A DNA stretch of 64,000 bases from the NCBI GenBank assembly GCA_021234155.1, contig JAJEKV010000125.1, positions 1,458,475 through 1,522,474 of the forward strand, read 5' to 3'. The notes beneath the pieces were generated by a model. It made no database searches, was not told the origin of the DNA, and saw nothing but the letters and a program-made list of their open reading frames with translations. This DNA comes from Isoetes taiwanensis (lineage: Eukaryota; Streptophyta; Lycopodiopsida; Isoetales; Isoetaceae). The position numbers and the translations under genes were made by a program. Shown piece by piece: positions 23,887 through 35,299 of the stretch. Position 1 is the first letter of the stretch, and every line of letters starts with the position of its first letter.

Positions 23887-26800
23887 AGTCATTAGTGCGC
23901 ATAGGGTGTTCGTTAAGGTGGTTTTTGGACATGTTTAATAACTATAGTTTAATGTAGCTCTTCATGTAAATGGTTTATGAATGTGGTATTTGACATTGTA
24001 ATTATAGGTGGTTCGTATGTGGTGTTCAATATGGTGGTTTTCTAATATGTTTAGTAGATACAAGAAACTTATCGCGGGCTTGCCTTCTTACGCAAGCAAC
24101 GCTTCTCTTCCCCAACTCGTCTATCTGGGGGTAAATTTGTGTAACTTTCACGCTCACTACCTGGATAAACATCCATCCTCTATCTATTCATTTCAATATC
24201 TAAACACAACAATAATAAACAGTAGTTTTTTTGTATCATAAATTTTGCAACTGATAATTTTCTAGCGAAAGCCTTGGCGAAGCATGACATATGCCAAGTC
24301 AAGGCCATCCAAATAATGGCTTTGGCATTTTGTTTATGCTTGATGGATGAAATCATTAAGTTATCCCACTCACAACAAGACACTAAATAGTCATCAACAT
24401 AGCAATTGAAATGCAAGATAGAAAGTTTATGCCTTTAAGATTTTCGAATTATAGTTACCTCAAAAAAGGTTATATTGTCTTGCAAGAGCCCATTGTCTTG
24501 CCCTCATCATCACGAGCTCTTAAATCTACAAATCCTCGATTTATCTATACTTTCCATTTGATAAGTCTTGAAATGTTTTTCTTCCTCGTTTTCATCACGG
24601 ATAGGTGACCTCTGTCTTTTCTACCACTCTCTCTGTCTTCGCTTTCGAATTGGAAACTCTCTTAAAAGCCAATACTACTCTAGAGAAAGATGTGAATGCT
24701 TCACCATGGCAAGTGGCCTCCCTTGTGATTACCCTCTTGTACAAAGTGTATAAATGTAAGTTTAGCGTTTATAATTGACCGAACCGCATAAGGTTATGAA
24801 GGTAATAAGACATAAAATAATCATTGGCAAATAGTATCCAATGCTAGAAAACACATAATTGATAAATTACCAAAAGATATCAAAATATAGCGTATTAAGA
24901 ATTTCTCTTATGCATCAACGCAATTGACGGTTACTATTTAAGGAGCTTATACTGCAAATGAATCTTTTTACAATTGCAAACCTCCAAAATTAGAGTCCCA
25001 TGCAACAGCAATGCAAGCAATCTATGTAGAGGAATGTGGAAGGAGACCTCCTGCTTGCTTAGATCAGATTTCAATAATGCCAGTCATGTTCCTCAAGAAG
25101 AGCATAAAGATCAGTTACAACTGGTGCATCGGTGCCCATCCACAAGTAATGGATGGACATTTGCCATCCGGGTTTCTAAAGGTTTCTAAAATACAAAGTG
25201 GATACCCATTCACAATTTTCTTCTTCAACTTTCTTCTTCAACATGGATATTAGTTATCCCAAGGCCGAGGATGCATGCTCGAATATAAGCTAGAAAGTGT
25301 AACCATGCCTGCATAAATCAAGAGGTTCCACCTTTGGGTGGTTCATCACACATAACGTATATCATACACAGTTCGAGGTTACATTAACAATGTGCATAAT
25401 TGGTGTAAACTAAAGCGTTGTCCCCTTGAGACCTGCAACAGAGTGAGGGAATCAATGGTATGCAAAAAGTACCGAGCAATATCCTGTTAATTTAGAATGG
25501 TGATATACCGTGAAATGCCCATCTTCATCGGCACATGATAAAAAGATTCTATCAAACGGCATGTCGAGCAATCCACATTCAAATATCAGGCGATGGGTGA
25601 TAGTTGGAACAATAAAAGATCCGAACTTGCGAAAACGCTAATGAATCTTGGCGTGAACAAACCTATTGTTAGCCTGGACACACGCAAAATATATTTTACA
25701 AAGAATAATCTATTTTTTCGATTTGAGAGACAAAATCATTTGTCTTTGTGTTCTTCCAAACAAAAAAGCTAGAAGGAATGGAGCTAGAAGGAATGTAGCC
25801 TCGCAAGATTTACGGAAGCATCCGGAAATCCTAGCAAGAAGGGGGATCCCCGTGAATACCCCCATGGGGTTTTCGAAAGTCTTGGCTACACCTGGCTGGC
25901 TCTGAACACAGCTGTTGTGGATAGAAGAAGTTGCGAATAGAAGAAGGATGTTTTTTTCTCATATAGCGGCGGCGCAATTAAGGCTACTTCGGCGGCAAGA
26001 AAAGCAACGGGTTTCGTCGTCGTCATAAACCTCTGCGGCAGCACATCACTCTATCAAGAGCTCTAGATCGAGGATGCTGCGGAACCGATGTTTGTATCGG
26101 TCTCATATGGAGATGGATCTTTCACGGTGGGGAGTTTTCAAAAAATGCTTGTTTTTGGATCAAGCTACGTTAGAAGTGTTGCCATGGGTTGTGGGCATAA
26201 TAATCAAGGGCTTTTTACCCAAGTGCCTTGGTCTTCTTAGCCTTGGCAAAGGCAAGCTTTCTAAAAGCGGCTCTGTTTCATGGCTCCAGTGAAAACACCG
26301 AGACCAGCCCGTGAAAACCACTAGCACATCCATTGAAGAACTTCGCCGCAAATCAAAAGATTTAGGGGCGAGATCACAAATACCTATCTTGGGAGTTTCT
26401 ATGGCTCCTTGCAAAATCAAGCTTCCTATCTTTTGTAGCCTTACCAGATCAAAGCCACTATATACATCATATTGAAGCCCTTTGAGGCAAATAATTGAAT
26501 AAGCTGATCCTCATTGTTGGAAGAGGCGATTTCCTACTCTCGAAGCTTGGGAAATTTTGCCATCTCTGCGCCCTTTTTTACTTCCAAGCGAGGCCCTCAA
26601 TCTGTAAAAATCTGTTGCTTTCCCGATCTGCTGCTAAAAATTGAGAGAGGGAATGGGTTTATATATCAACACCCACAAAATGCGGTAATCGAGGCGAGCA
26701 AATCTGCGCAAAGAAATTACGCCAGGGACGGGCCTCCTTTGCATCTTTTTGCCTTGTTTACCGCATCAAATCCATCTCCTAGGTGAATGAATGATTAATA

Positions 26801-27420
26801 TCCGCATCCTTTTCTGCCTTATTATTTGCCGTTGAAGCCACCGGCCCGACCCATCGCATCCTCGCACAACATAAACAATCCAACAAACTCAATTTGAGAT
26901 AACCCATACTCAATCACGAAAAAATGATCAAAAAAATAACTCCGTTCATCAAAATCCGGCAATGAAAACATTGAATCGAGACCCGGATCGGTTCCATGCA
27001 AATAAAGATCACTTTGCTTCCAAGACCGCCATGGCCGCGTGTGAGGAGTGAATCTCGCCGGAATGGGGCGGAGAAGTGGAGAGCGAGAGAAGGAGATTGG
27101 AGCGGAGGAGATTGATTCAAAGCGATAAGAACAAAACGCGTGGCATCCCTAATTTTTCTTTTTCTTCAATTTGGAAATGCAATGGGCGCATACGTGTCAG
27201 AGCCAGGGCTGCGCTCAGCCCAGAAAAAATAGTTCCTTATTTTTTAAGAACAGAAATGTTACTGCTTTATATATGGTATGATAGTTTAACATAACACTTC
27301 ATGTATGTAGTTTGTAAAAGTGATTCTTAAATGTTAAACTATCACGACTAAATGTTGTGGTAAGCTTGAATAGTTCGATTCATAAGTCACCGTTGGTTGG
27401 TGGTCCACAACCTTTCATGT
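23887..27420. other. Unassigned stretch, no supported gene
   Basis: The first ~170 bp contain repeated GTGGTT/TGTAG-type words that continue from the LINE break. The rest has short ORFs of up to 90 codons on both strands, without motifs. A purine-rich patch at 27,060-27,120 could be an old leader sequence. I see no RNA gene or terminal repeat. Confidence 0.45.
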
Positions 27421-27424
27421 TTAG

Positions 27425-27735
27425 TGCATTGAAACCATAAATAGTTTACTAGTAAAACGCACTAGCTTCTTAATGTCTATTTTGAAACCATAAATGGTTT
27501 AGTAGTAGAATACACTAGCTTCTTAATGTCTATTTAACTTTGTTAAAGTTATAAATCACTAGTGTTTTGTTGATCAAAGCATTCCAAATTATTTTATTAT
27601 AACACCTTATTATATTACAGCTTTACATGTAGTGGCATTCATAATCACTAGTGTTTTCTTGTTCAAGACATTTCAAGTTAGTTAATTAACACCTCGTTAT
27701 AATGTAGCTTTAAATGTATTGATTTATCTGATAAA
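27425..27735. repeat. Two adjacent short tandem duplications
   Basis: Unit one, about 52 bp (GAAACCATAAATxGTTTA ... CTAGCTTCTTAATGTCTATT), occurs twice between 27,430 and 27,535. Unit two, about 90 bp (AATCACTAGTGTTTT ... TAxxxTAGCTTTA), occurs twice between 27,551 and 27,720. Both are AT-rich and non-coding. Confidence 0.6.
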
Positions 27736-28930
27736 TCATCAAATACTTTCCATTTATAATTTGACGTGGCATGGGTTTTGCAATCAACATCCTACACTTT
27801 GGGGCCAAGGAATCGAACCTCAGATCAACCATACCCCATAAGTGACACGTGAACCCTTCATGCGAAGGGACTATTCCCCACCTCTTTTATACATTAGCTA
27901 ATGATACTAGGAAGCATGTAGTGGGCTTTTGCTCCTTGAATAGCAAACATTAGCCAAAAACCTTCAAAAGCGGCTTCCATTGTGCGGCTTCAATATTCTA
28001 TGATAAGGGGTCTATGACAAGCACTCATCAATAGCACTAGTATATCTGGTCGATATGCATTAGTTGCTTAGAAGTCCTTCCTTGAATCACCTTTTTCCAC
28101 CACCGGTAGTAGGATCATCACCATTTATCTGTGATGCTCCATTTCGAGAACCAATAGGGGATCAACTTCTTCTTTGTCACCTACAAGAAAGAAGTTCAAA
28201 ATATATTATTCAACGTGCGGTATATGCAATAAAGCAGTTAATTATTGACAAACAAGAAATGACCACTCTAGCTAAAAAAATGCATACCAAACATGTAGAA
28301 AATAAATATGCGGGGACGAGTGGTATTAAGAGCATAAATGTTCCATATACATGGACGCAAATGGAAAAAAGAACCATAAAATGCTAATTCTATTCCTCGA
28401 CAATACCACGATGATAAACAAACTAGAAATAAATATGCTGTGGGAAGCTTAGTCTCGGATACACAATATGTCCCGTCAAAATCTCATTTCTTTGTTAAAA
28501 TCTTGATCTGACAAGTTCTTGGCTTCTACAAATCTGACATCCTGCGTGATACTACTGCGGAATTGAAAAATACAAAAATTGCTACAAATGAAGGTATAAT
28601 TCTCTTTACCTTTCTGCTGCATCTGCATCATGATCCCGTCCATGACAGAAATGGAAAGGATATGGTTGATAAAAACACGAAATAAAGATTTTTGAAAACT
28701 CCATAGATTTAGAAAGCAGAGCAGTAGGATTTGGTGCGGAGGCATGGGCACAAGGAAGCATTTGGTAGATAATAGGGTGGATCCGGAACGCACAAAGCCA
28801 AGAAAGCCCGAGAATAGAAACGAGAAAAAGCCATAGAATCTCTCCACATGGCCCGTCACGGCTTCTATCTTGCACATCTTTGTTATCTTCTTTTGGAAGG
28901 AACATGCCATAGCCGGATCTTGCGCTGATC
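27736..28930. other. Unassigned stretch, no supported gene
   Basis: A plus-strand ORF of 107 codons (28,064-28,387) and minus-strand ORFs near 28.5-29.1 kb exist, but none shows a motif, conserved domain or convincing composition. The minus-strand ones are inflated by the short repeats described next. Confidence 0.4.
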
Positions 28931-28934
28931 GCGC

Positions 28935-29112
28935 CGGTACCATCCTCCTCCTCCACATCCATTTCTTGAAATTTTGGCCGCAAGACAAAAAAAAAATCCG
29001 GCTGCAAGGGCTGCCGCCATCCTCCTGCTCCACATCCATTTCGATGCAATTCTTCTGGCTGCCGACATCCTCCTGCTCCACATCCATTTCGATGCAAACC
29101 CCTAACCCTAAA
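28935..29112. repeat. Three copies of a CATCCTCCTxCTCCACATCC unit and a telobox-like string
   Basis: The word CATCCTCCTCCTCCACATCC or its CTG variant occurs near 28,941, 29,017 and 29,065; the last two units are near-identical over ~48 bp. CCCCTAACCCTAAA follows at about 29,099, a short telomere-like box common in plant leaders. Read on the minus strand the array makes a repetitive HRNGCGAGG peptide, which I regard as a repeat artefact. Confidence 0.6.
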
Positions 29113-29280
29113 CATGTTTTGTTTGTTTTTTTTGCAGGGTCAGCCTAACCCCCTCCCCGATTTCCTGCATTCCTAGCTATGCCACGTGTCTTGCCACGTC
29201 AGCAATAATTAACCTAAGCCATTGGATCTGCTAATATTCAGATCGACGGTCCAGAAAATTCTAAAATCTCTGAAAAATTT

Positions 29281-29645
29281 ACTTCCTCTCCTTCGACCCT
29301 CGCACGACGGCTACTTCCTCTCCTTCGACCCTCGCACGAAATGGCATTGTGAAAAATCTTAGACTGCTCACAAGTTCATCCCTTCGCGTGTCTATGAGCG
29401 CCAAGAGGTCTGCAAAACCTCTTCTCTGGTATGTTTTTCTGGTATGTTGCTACAGGATGTCCTCTTGCATCTCTTTAAGTCCGGCCTGCATTGCCCTATT
29501 TTGTTTTTGGTGCCTTTGCCGCTTCAGGATATGAAGTGGGCTTTGGTTTGAGACATTCGAGCAGGTTTTCATGCTTGCTAAGCAAACATCATCGAATTTG
29601 TGCATACAATCCAAACATCATCGAATTTGTGCATACAATTCATAG
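29281..29645. repeat. Two short perfect tandem duplications
   Basis: ACTTCCTCTCCTTCGACCCT with the following CGCACGA occurs at 29,281 and 29,313 (period 32). AAACATCATCGAATTTGTGC with its flank occurs twice in 29,583-29,645 (period about 31). The near-identity suggests recent slippage-type duplication. Confidence 0.75.
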
Positions 29646-30685
29646 GTACGCTAAAATATGCTGGAAGTACACCTCTTTGCGTTTATTCCAAGATATTCTT
29701 AGTATGTTCTTTTATGCAGGTCTGGGAATCCATGCCTGAGAGCAACTTGCTTTTGAGGCATATACAATCAGATTAAGCAGGTTATACTTGTCTTCTATTG
29801 AGTTTTAGTTTTTATATATTAAACATTCTCACCTTTCTATTTCCATCTCAGGTTGTGGTAGGCGTTTTTGAACAAGCATCAAGGAGAAGGCCATTGCGAA
29901 GACTCCAAATTGCTTGAGCTGTAGGTACATGCAATGCAGATTACTATCAATATGTAGAACATATAAATATTTGCCAAAATCTTTGCCCATCATTTCTTTT
30001 TGCATGCAATGGTACACTCTATTTGTAGAGACAGACCACTCTATCCGAACCGATCAGCCAACTTCACATCTTCACTTTCTACATTTTTCTCCTTCTCAAT
30101 TATAATGGAAACCCTATCCACTTTGGCGATGGCCTCACTTTAATTATAGTACCAAATAATCACACAGCTGGGGCCTCCAGTGTTGGTTAAATGCTTTAAT
30201 GGCATTAAAGTAGCTTGGAGTTTTCTACCTACAAAAGTAGCAAGAGTGACCCAACAAATGTACAGTGGCCATATATGCAAAATCTCTTCTTATTTTATGT
30301 ACATCAATAAAGTAGCATTGTCAAGCACATGATAGATTCACACATGAGAAGATCATTGCTATTGAGGGTGGTTTTCAGAGTTTAGTTGCTGCTGCTGACG
30401 AATAAGGTCTGTTGTTCAGGTTAGTCTGGGAAATTTGTTTTTTTCTTGTGTTCCACAAAATGTATCAATATGTTGAAAGCCCATAGATTGACCATGCCCG
30501 TTCTTCGACTAGATTGTCATCTCTTGATGGTATTTTCTAATGTCTGGTATCAAATGTGTAGTGAGGTAAACATGCTCACATGTTGCTTTCTGCAATTGCC
30601 ATATTCTTCAAAGACATCCTGTTTTAAAACACGCCTTTGTTAGCAGAAGTATTTGACTCCTTATTTGTACATGTCCTATAAGAAC
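29646..30685. other. Unassigned AT-rich stretch
   Basis: Only short ORFs, no motif, no paired terminal repeats. I see nothing that supports a gene. Confidence 0.4.
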
Positions 30686-30687
30686 CG

Positions 30688-30930
30688 GGTCTTTTAGCTT
30701 GACATTCCAGGGCCCAAAGCGCTGCATATATGACATTGGCCATTTGTCATCTAAGGGCCTGATAGTTATATGCTTTTCTTAGTATTTGGATTGGTGCATG
30801 GGTGTCATTTTGGGTCATTTTAGCTTGATATTCTAGGGCCCAAAGCGCTGCATATATGGCATTGGCCATTTGTCATCTAAGATGCTCTTCTTAGTATTTG
30901 GATTGTGCATGGGTGTCGTTCATGCGTAAT
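30688..30930. repeat. Tandem duplication, period ~130 bp
   Basis: The block TTTTAGCTTGAxATTC, CAGGGCCCAAAGCGCTGCAT and ...GGCCATTTGTCATCTAAG appears at ~30,690-30,818 and again at ~30,819-30,930, with a 15-20 bp deletion in the second copy. Non-coding. Confidence 0.8.
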
Positions 30931-31940
30931 GTTTTTCGAGACAAACAGCAAAATGTCATGATTCACTTTGAGTGATTAGTATAAAGATGCAAGTGCTCTA
31001 GGAATGACTTCATAAACTAGATGTGAGTTTCACTGAAATATGAAAAAACTCCTAGGCCGTGTGTAGTAGTAAGGTATAAATGGAAGCACACAAACATTTT
31101 CTGAATATAGATCTAAACTACATCTACTAGCTGCCCCAGGAACAGGTTCAGGTTCTCCTAGAGGGCTCAAAATCTTCAAAACTGATTATATATTGCCTTC
31201 AACTGTATGTCCATCTCATAATCTATTGTGCTACTGAACTCTGCACTTCATCCATCATTATACAATGTATTTGCTATAGTCCATAGTGCATTAATGGCAG
31301 CACAGATTATTTGGCATAAGGTTCAGTTCTCAAGCTTCTATATAAGTCTGTAACTGTCTTTTTCTTATAGTTTGCAACATTTGTACCAAAGAATTTACAA
31401 GAATATTGAAAATGGGCATGAGCATTTGATCATTTGTTGTCATGTGAACGTGCTGGCATTAAAGAAGCAGACTGCCCTATCTAAAGGATTTCCCCTTGCT
31501 ATCTCTTATAAAGGTGTCCAAGGATGAAACCCGTGTTGACATGCTTTTCATCTCAAGTTGCATTGCCTAGCAATTTCATGCAAAGAATACATGGGCATGC
31601 TTAAGTGGCTACAGGTGTGTGCTGAATCTTTGAACTAAATCTTTGAACTATCTTATTGAACGAAGATGTGGTCTATATAGTATCTGACCTTACAAGATGC
31701 AATTAAAATGTAAATTCTCATTAGCCATATCACAGGTTATCTCGGTTTTATTCTATCATATATTGTCTATGACATTGCTGTCCTCAGCAGAATTCGAAGA
31801 TATTATTTGTCATTTGTAAGTCTCTATGACTTTATCTTGCAATTGTAATCTTCAAGAATTCGCCACATCTCAAAGCTAGAAGATTGAATATTCATTGATT
31901 GGTTAGAGATGCATTGTACTTATCTGACTTGTATATAAGT
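30931..31940. other. Unassigned AT-rich stretch
   Basis: No ORF of substance, no repeats beyond simple AT-rich words. It leads into the strong hairpin at 31,941. Confidence 0.4.
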
Positions 31941-32034
31941 ATCACCTCTTACCTTTAATTCTGGTGTGGTAACGCTACCGAGGCCGTTAGGCAGAGCTGG
32001 CATTGACACACCAGAATCATAGGTAAGAGGTGAT
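31941..32034. ncRNA. Strong imperfect hairpin, 28-bp arms (candidate miRNA-like precursor or mini-MITE)
   Basis: Left arm 31,941-31,968 (ATCACCTCTTACCTTTAATT, then CTGGTGTG) pairs with right arm 32,007-32,034 (CACACCAGAATCATAGGTAA, then GAGGTGAT) with two mismatches in 28. The 38-nt loop contains a smaller TAACG/CGTTA stem. Size and near-perfect pairing fit a plant miRNA precursor or a tiny foldback element. No ORF overlaps it. Expression is unknown, so the ncRNA label is tentative. Confidence 0.4.
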
Positions 32035-34985
32035 TCTTAAAACGTGAAATCAAGGGTAACAACAATTCAGCGAGATGGAATCTGGTAGATTGCGATCAAA
32101 ACTCAGAATTTTCGGCTGAAGGAAGAACGCTGTAGCAAAAAATTTGCTTGTTTTATGCTTCAAATTTTTTCAGTCTTTTAAAGAATACATGACACATGGA
32201 AGGCGTGATTGAAGGATCCGTCTGAGCTGCTGCTACCTTGATTTTACGTATTGATAAATATTGAGACGTTTTTTAGCTGGCGATGCACATGCCCTTAGAA
32301 ACAACTTAAAAGCAGCGTATGACAAGTCCTTGCCACAACGAACAAAATTTTATGATGATGTAAATCTTTAAAAATTTTGAAGCAATGTATGCAAAAGGTT
32401 CTCTCTATCCATCTCTCTATCTATCTATTGAGATTTGTAGATAATATGAAACAAGCTTCACAAGATGTTGGAGATTGTAACAAACATCTTAAAGATTTTC
32501 CACTCTTTCTTTGGTTGTGTTGTGGCTCTCCTCATTTTATGTTGATAATGACAAGTGATCAAAAAAATGGTATCAACCTTATTGTAACGTTGACTTGTTG
32601 GAAACAACAAAAAAAGCCAAACTGAAAATAGTTATATCAAAGAAAAATTCTACAACATGCAACAAGCTTTAGAAGATATTGGGGATTATAACAAACATCT
32701 TTGGGATTTTTCGCCTTTTTTTTGTTGAGGTGTTGCTCTCCTCATTTATATGTAGCATTTCTGCTAAGGAAAGATTACTAAAAGTAACTTTTTGATGCTA
32801 TTGGTTTTGGTACTAGCCATAAGGTTGCACACGTTGGTTATAACGCTATTAGTCTAACATGTTACGTAGAGTTAATTCTACTGTATATCCTACTAAATAA
32901 TATAATATAATAATATTCACCAAGCCATTAAAATTGGCAAAAGAAAGCAAGATCGGATTTGAAGGAATAAGTCCGACGACAAGTAAGGTAGAAAATAATG
33001 CAAAAAGTTGGGTATGGCGCTCGCCAGCCCTTCTTAAATAAGGGATGAGATTCCGAGCAAGTATCTAAAGCAACCATCAGAAGTTGTAAATAGATAACCT
33101 AAGAACTCCACAAAGTTGACGTAGGGTCTAGGGTCACCCATCCATCTCTCACCCAACCATTTGGCCCGTCTCTCAAATGATTTGAACTTTCAGCTCCCTC
33201 TTCTCACTAAAGTTTTGCAGGTTCTATCATCTCATGCATTTTGGCAGGTCCTGGCAAAGGCCAAGAAATTTGAATTGGCATGAAACATATAAAAAAAAAT
33301 GCAAAGTAAGCACTTTTCCTGACCCATATAGAAAAGGGAGAAACTTTACGGATCATGCTAGCTCCTAGATAAGGAACGAAAGTATGCTTGCTCAAATCCC
33401 TATGCAAATTAAGAACTACTACTCTCGCATGCTATCGATATATATTTATGGTGCGAAAGAACCAAAGCAAATTAATTAAGTCCTTTTCCTCCTCCTCCTC
33501 CTCCTCCGCCTTCTCTGAGAAGTTATATCTCGATGACAAGCTATATATATAGTCAAACATACAAGAAAAGAACTTCTCTAGTTCATGCTATTACCTTAAA
33601 TGCCTAGTTGGAAAGGATTATCATCTTAGTAATAATAAATGGCAACTCTTTTAGCTTCTTCCCTCGAGATTAGAGCACCATCCTACCTTCTTCTTCCTCA
33701 ATCTGTCCTCTTTCGTGATCATCTTCTCTTCCCTCGGGAACCACCCAACCTTTGCCCCAACCCTGCTCTACTGCTAGTTTTCTATGTTCTTTAGGGTTCT
33801 GATGACCTAGATAATTTTTACTTGGGGTTGTAGTTTGGAGCAGGCGTATGTTTGAAGTGCATGGCCTTGAAAATCAATGCATTCTTGAAATTTTTAATTT
33901 CTTATTTCCTATGCAAATGGAAAAGAACGAAAAAATGCTGACTCCATTCATACAATACCCCGATGATCAATCATTTGATACTTCCAAACGTAAAACACTT
34001 ATTTCAAGACCTGTACCCGGCCTGATTAGTAGTATTACCTGGAGCTTTGGAGAGATGACTTCGCTAGGCTTGTGTGGGCCTTCTATTACACATACATATG
34101 AATACAATGCCATATCAACAACAGCAACTCCAATTCCAAAAAGTTCCTCCAGTTGAAAGGATTTCTCAAGAGAACGTATCCAAAAGCAAGAACAAGGCAT
34201 GTCTTTAAATGGCCAAGGACTTGATATGTAACAGGTGATGTCTTGCCAATGACAAGAAAGGTAATCAAGTTGGACTGACGTATATCAAGCAAGATAGGAT
34301 GATAAAAACTGCAAGACAGCCATCTTCAATAAGCAAATGCAAACTTGGAAGAAAAAACATAAAATAAATAACAGAACCAACCAACTTACCAGGACTTTGA
34401 ATGTGTATCGAAAAGCAAATACATTTTGGTGGGTAAGAAGGTTGTCCATAAATGGGCTCGTCAAAAACAGAGTCATTGCTTGGTAAGGGCAAGGCCGGGT
34501 ATGTGCCACTTGTGTTGATGAGACCTTGAATCTCTTTTGGATGGTGTTAAGTCATCTATGCATAATGCAAAGAAAGGAAACTTAAGCATCTACTTTTGCT
34601 TTCACTTTTGTGCCAACTTGAGCATTATATGGAGCAACTATACATAGAAAAAACAAAGTAAGAAAGCCACAACGGCCTGCATTCATGCCCAAATGTGCAT
34701 TCCGACTGGATAAAATGCTATGCACAATGCTCTGGAGGCCTTGATAAACAACAAAACATCTCGAATGCAAATAACAGAAATACGAAATAACGAATCAAAA
34801 AGCTTAATCGAGAATCTTTGTCCATGAAAATCTCATCGCAAGGGAGCAAGCACGGAGTATGCTATACCTGGGGGTGTGCATAGAACCCATGGCGAGTTCT
34901 TCTGGAGCGGACGACGCTGGATTGGGTGCCCTAATCTTGCCCTAACCTTTTACTGGCCGGTCTCAAATTTCCTTTCATTTTCTTA
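32035..34985. other. Unassigned AT-rich stretch
   Basis: No supported gene. ACATCTTxxxGATTTT words recur at 32,460-32,710 as a diverged duplication of a GTTGGAGATTGTAACAAACA-type block (second copy near 32,675). A CTC trinucleotide run lies at about 33,488-33,511. ORFs up to 102 codons near 33.8-34.5 kb lack motifs. Confidence 0.4.
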
Positions 34986-34996
34986 ATAAAAAAATT

Positions 34997-35290
34997 ATGC
35001 CATGAAAAAATAACAAGTTCGAAACATGATAAAGTAGAAGATGTGTTTGTTGCATGCGATAGATACATTTGCATGAAAAAATAACAAGTTTGAAACATGA
35101 TACCTAGATAGATGTTTTGTTGCATGCGATGAAGATACATTTGCATGAAAAAATAACAAGTTCGAAACATGATACCTAGATAGAAGATGTATTTGTTGAA
35201 TGCGATAAAGAAAAAATAACAAGTTTGGAACATGATACCTAGATAGAAGATGTATTTGTTGGATGCCATAAAGATATATTTGCATGTTTG
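34997..35290. repeat. ~72-bp satellite-like tandem array, four units
   Basis: Units share TGCATGAAAAAATAACAAGT, CGAAACATGATACCTAGATA and TTGTTGCATGCGATAAAGAT. Starts are near 34,998, 35,070, 35,142 and 35,213; the last unit has lost its first bases. Minus-strand frames give a repeated MFxTCYFF peptide, a by-product of the array. Sequence after 35,300 is AT-rich and unassigned. Confidence 0.85.
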
Positions 35291-35299
35291 GTAATTACT

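Noticed and set aside
28476-29115. Minus-strand ORFs of 169 and 203 codons as a real gene
   Set aside because: Open length comes mainly from the repeated CATCCTCCTxCTCCACATCC units, overlapping frames compete, and no domain is visible.
29095-29115. Telomeric repeat tract
   Set aside because: Only about two CCCTAA-type units; a common plant leader box, not telomere.
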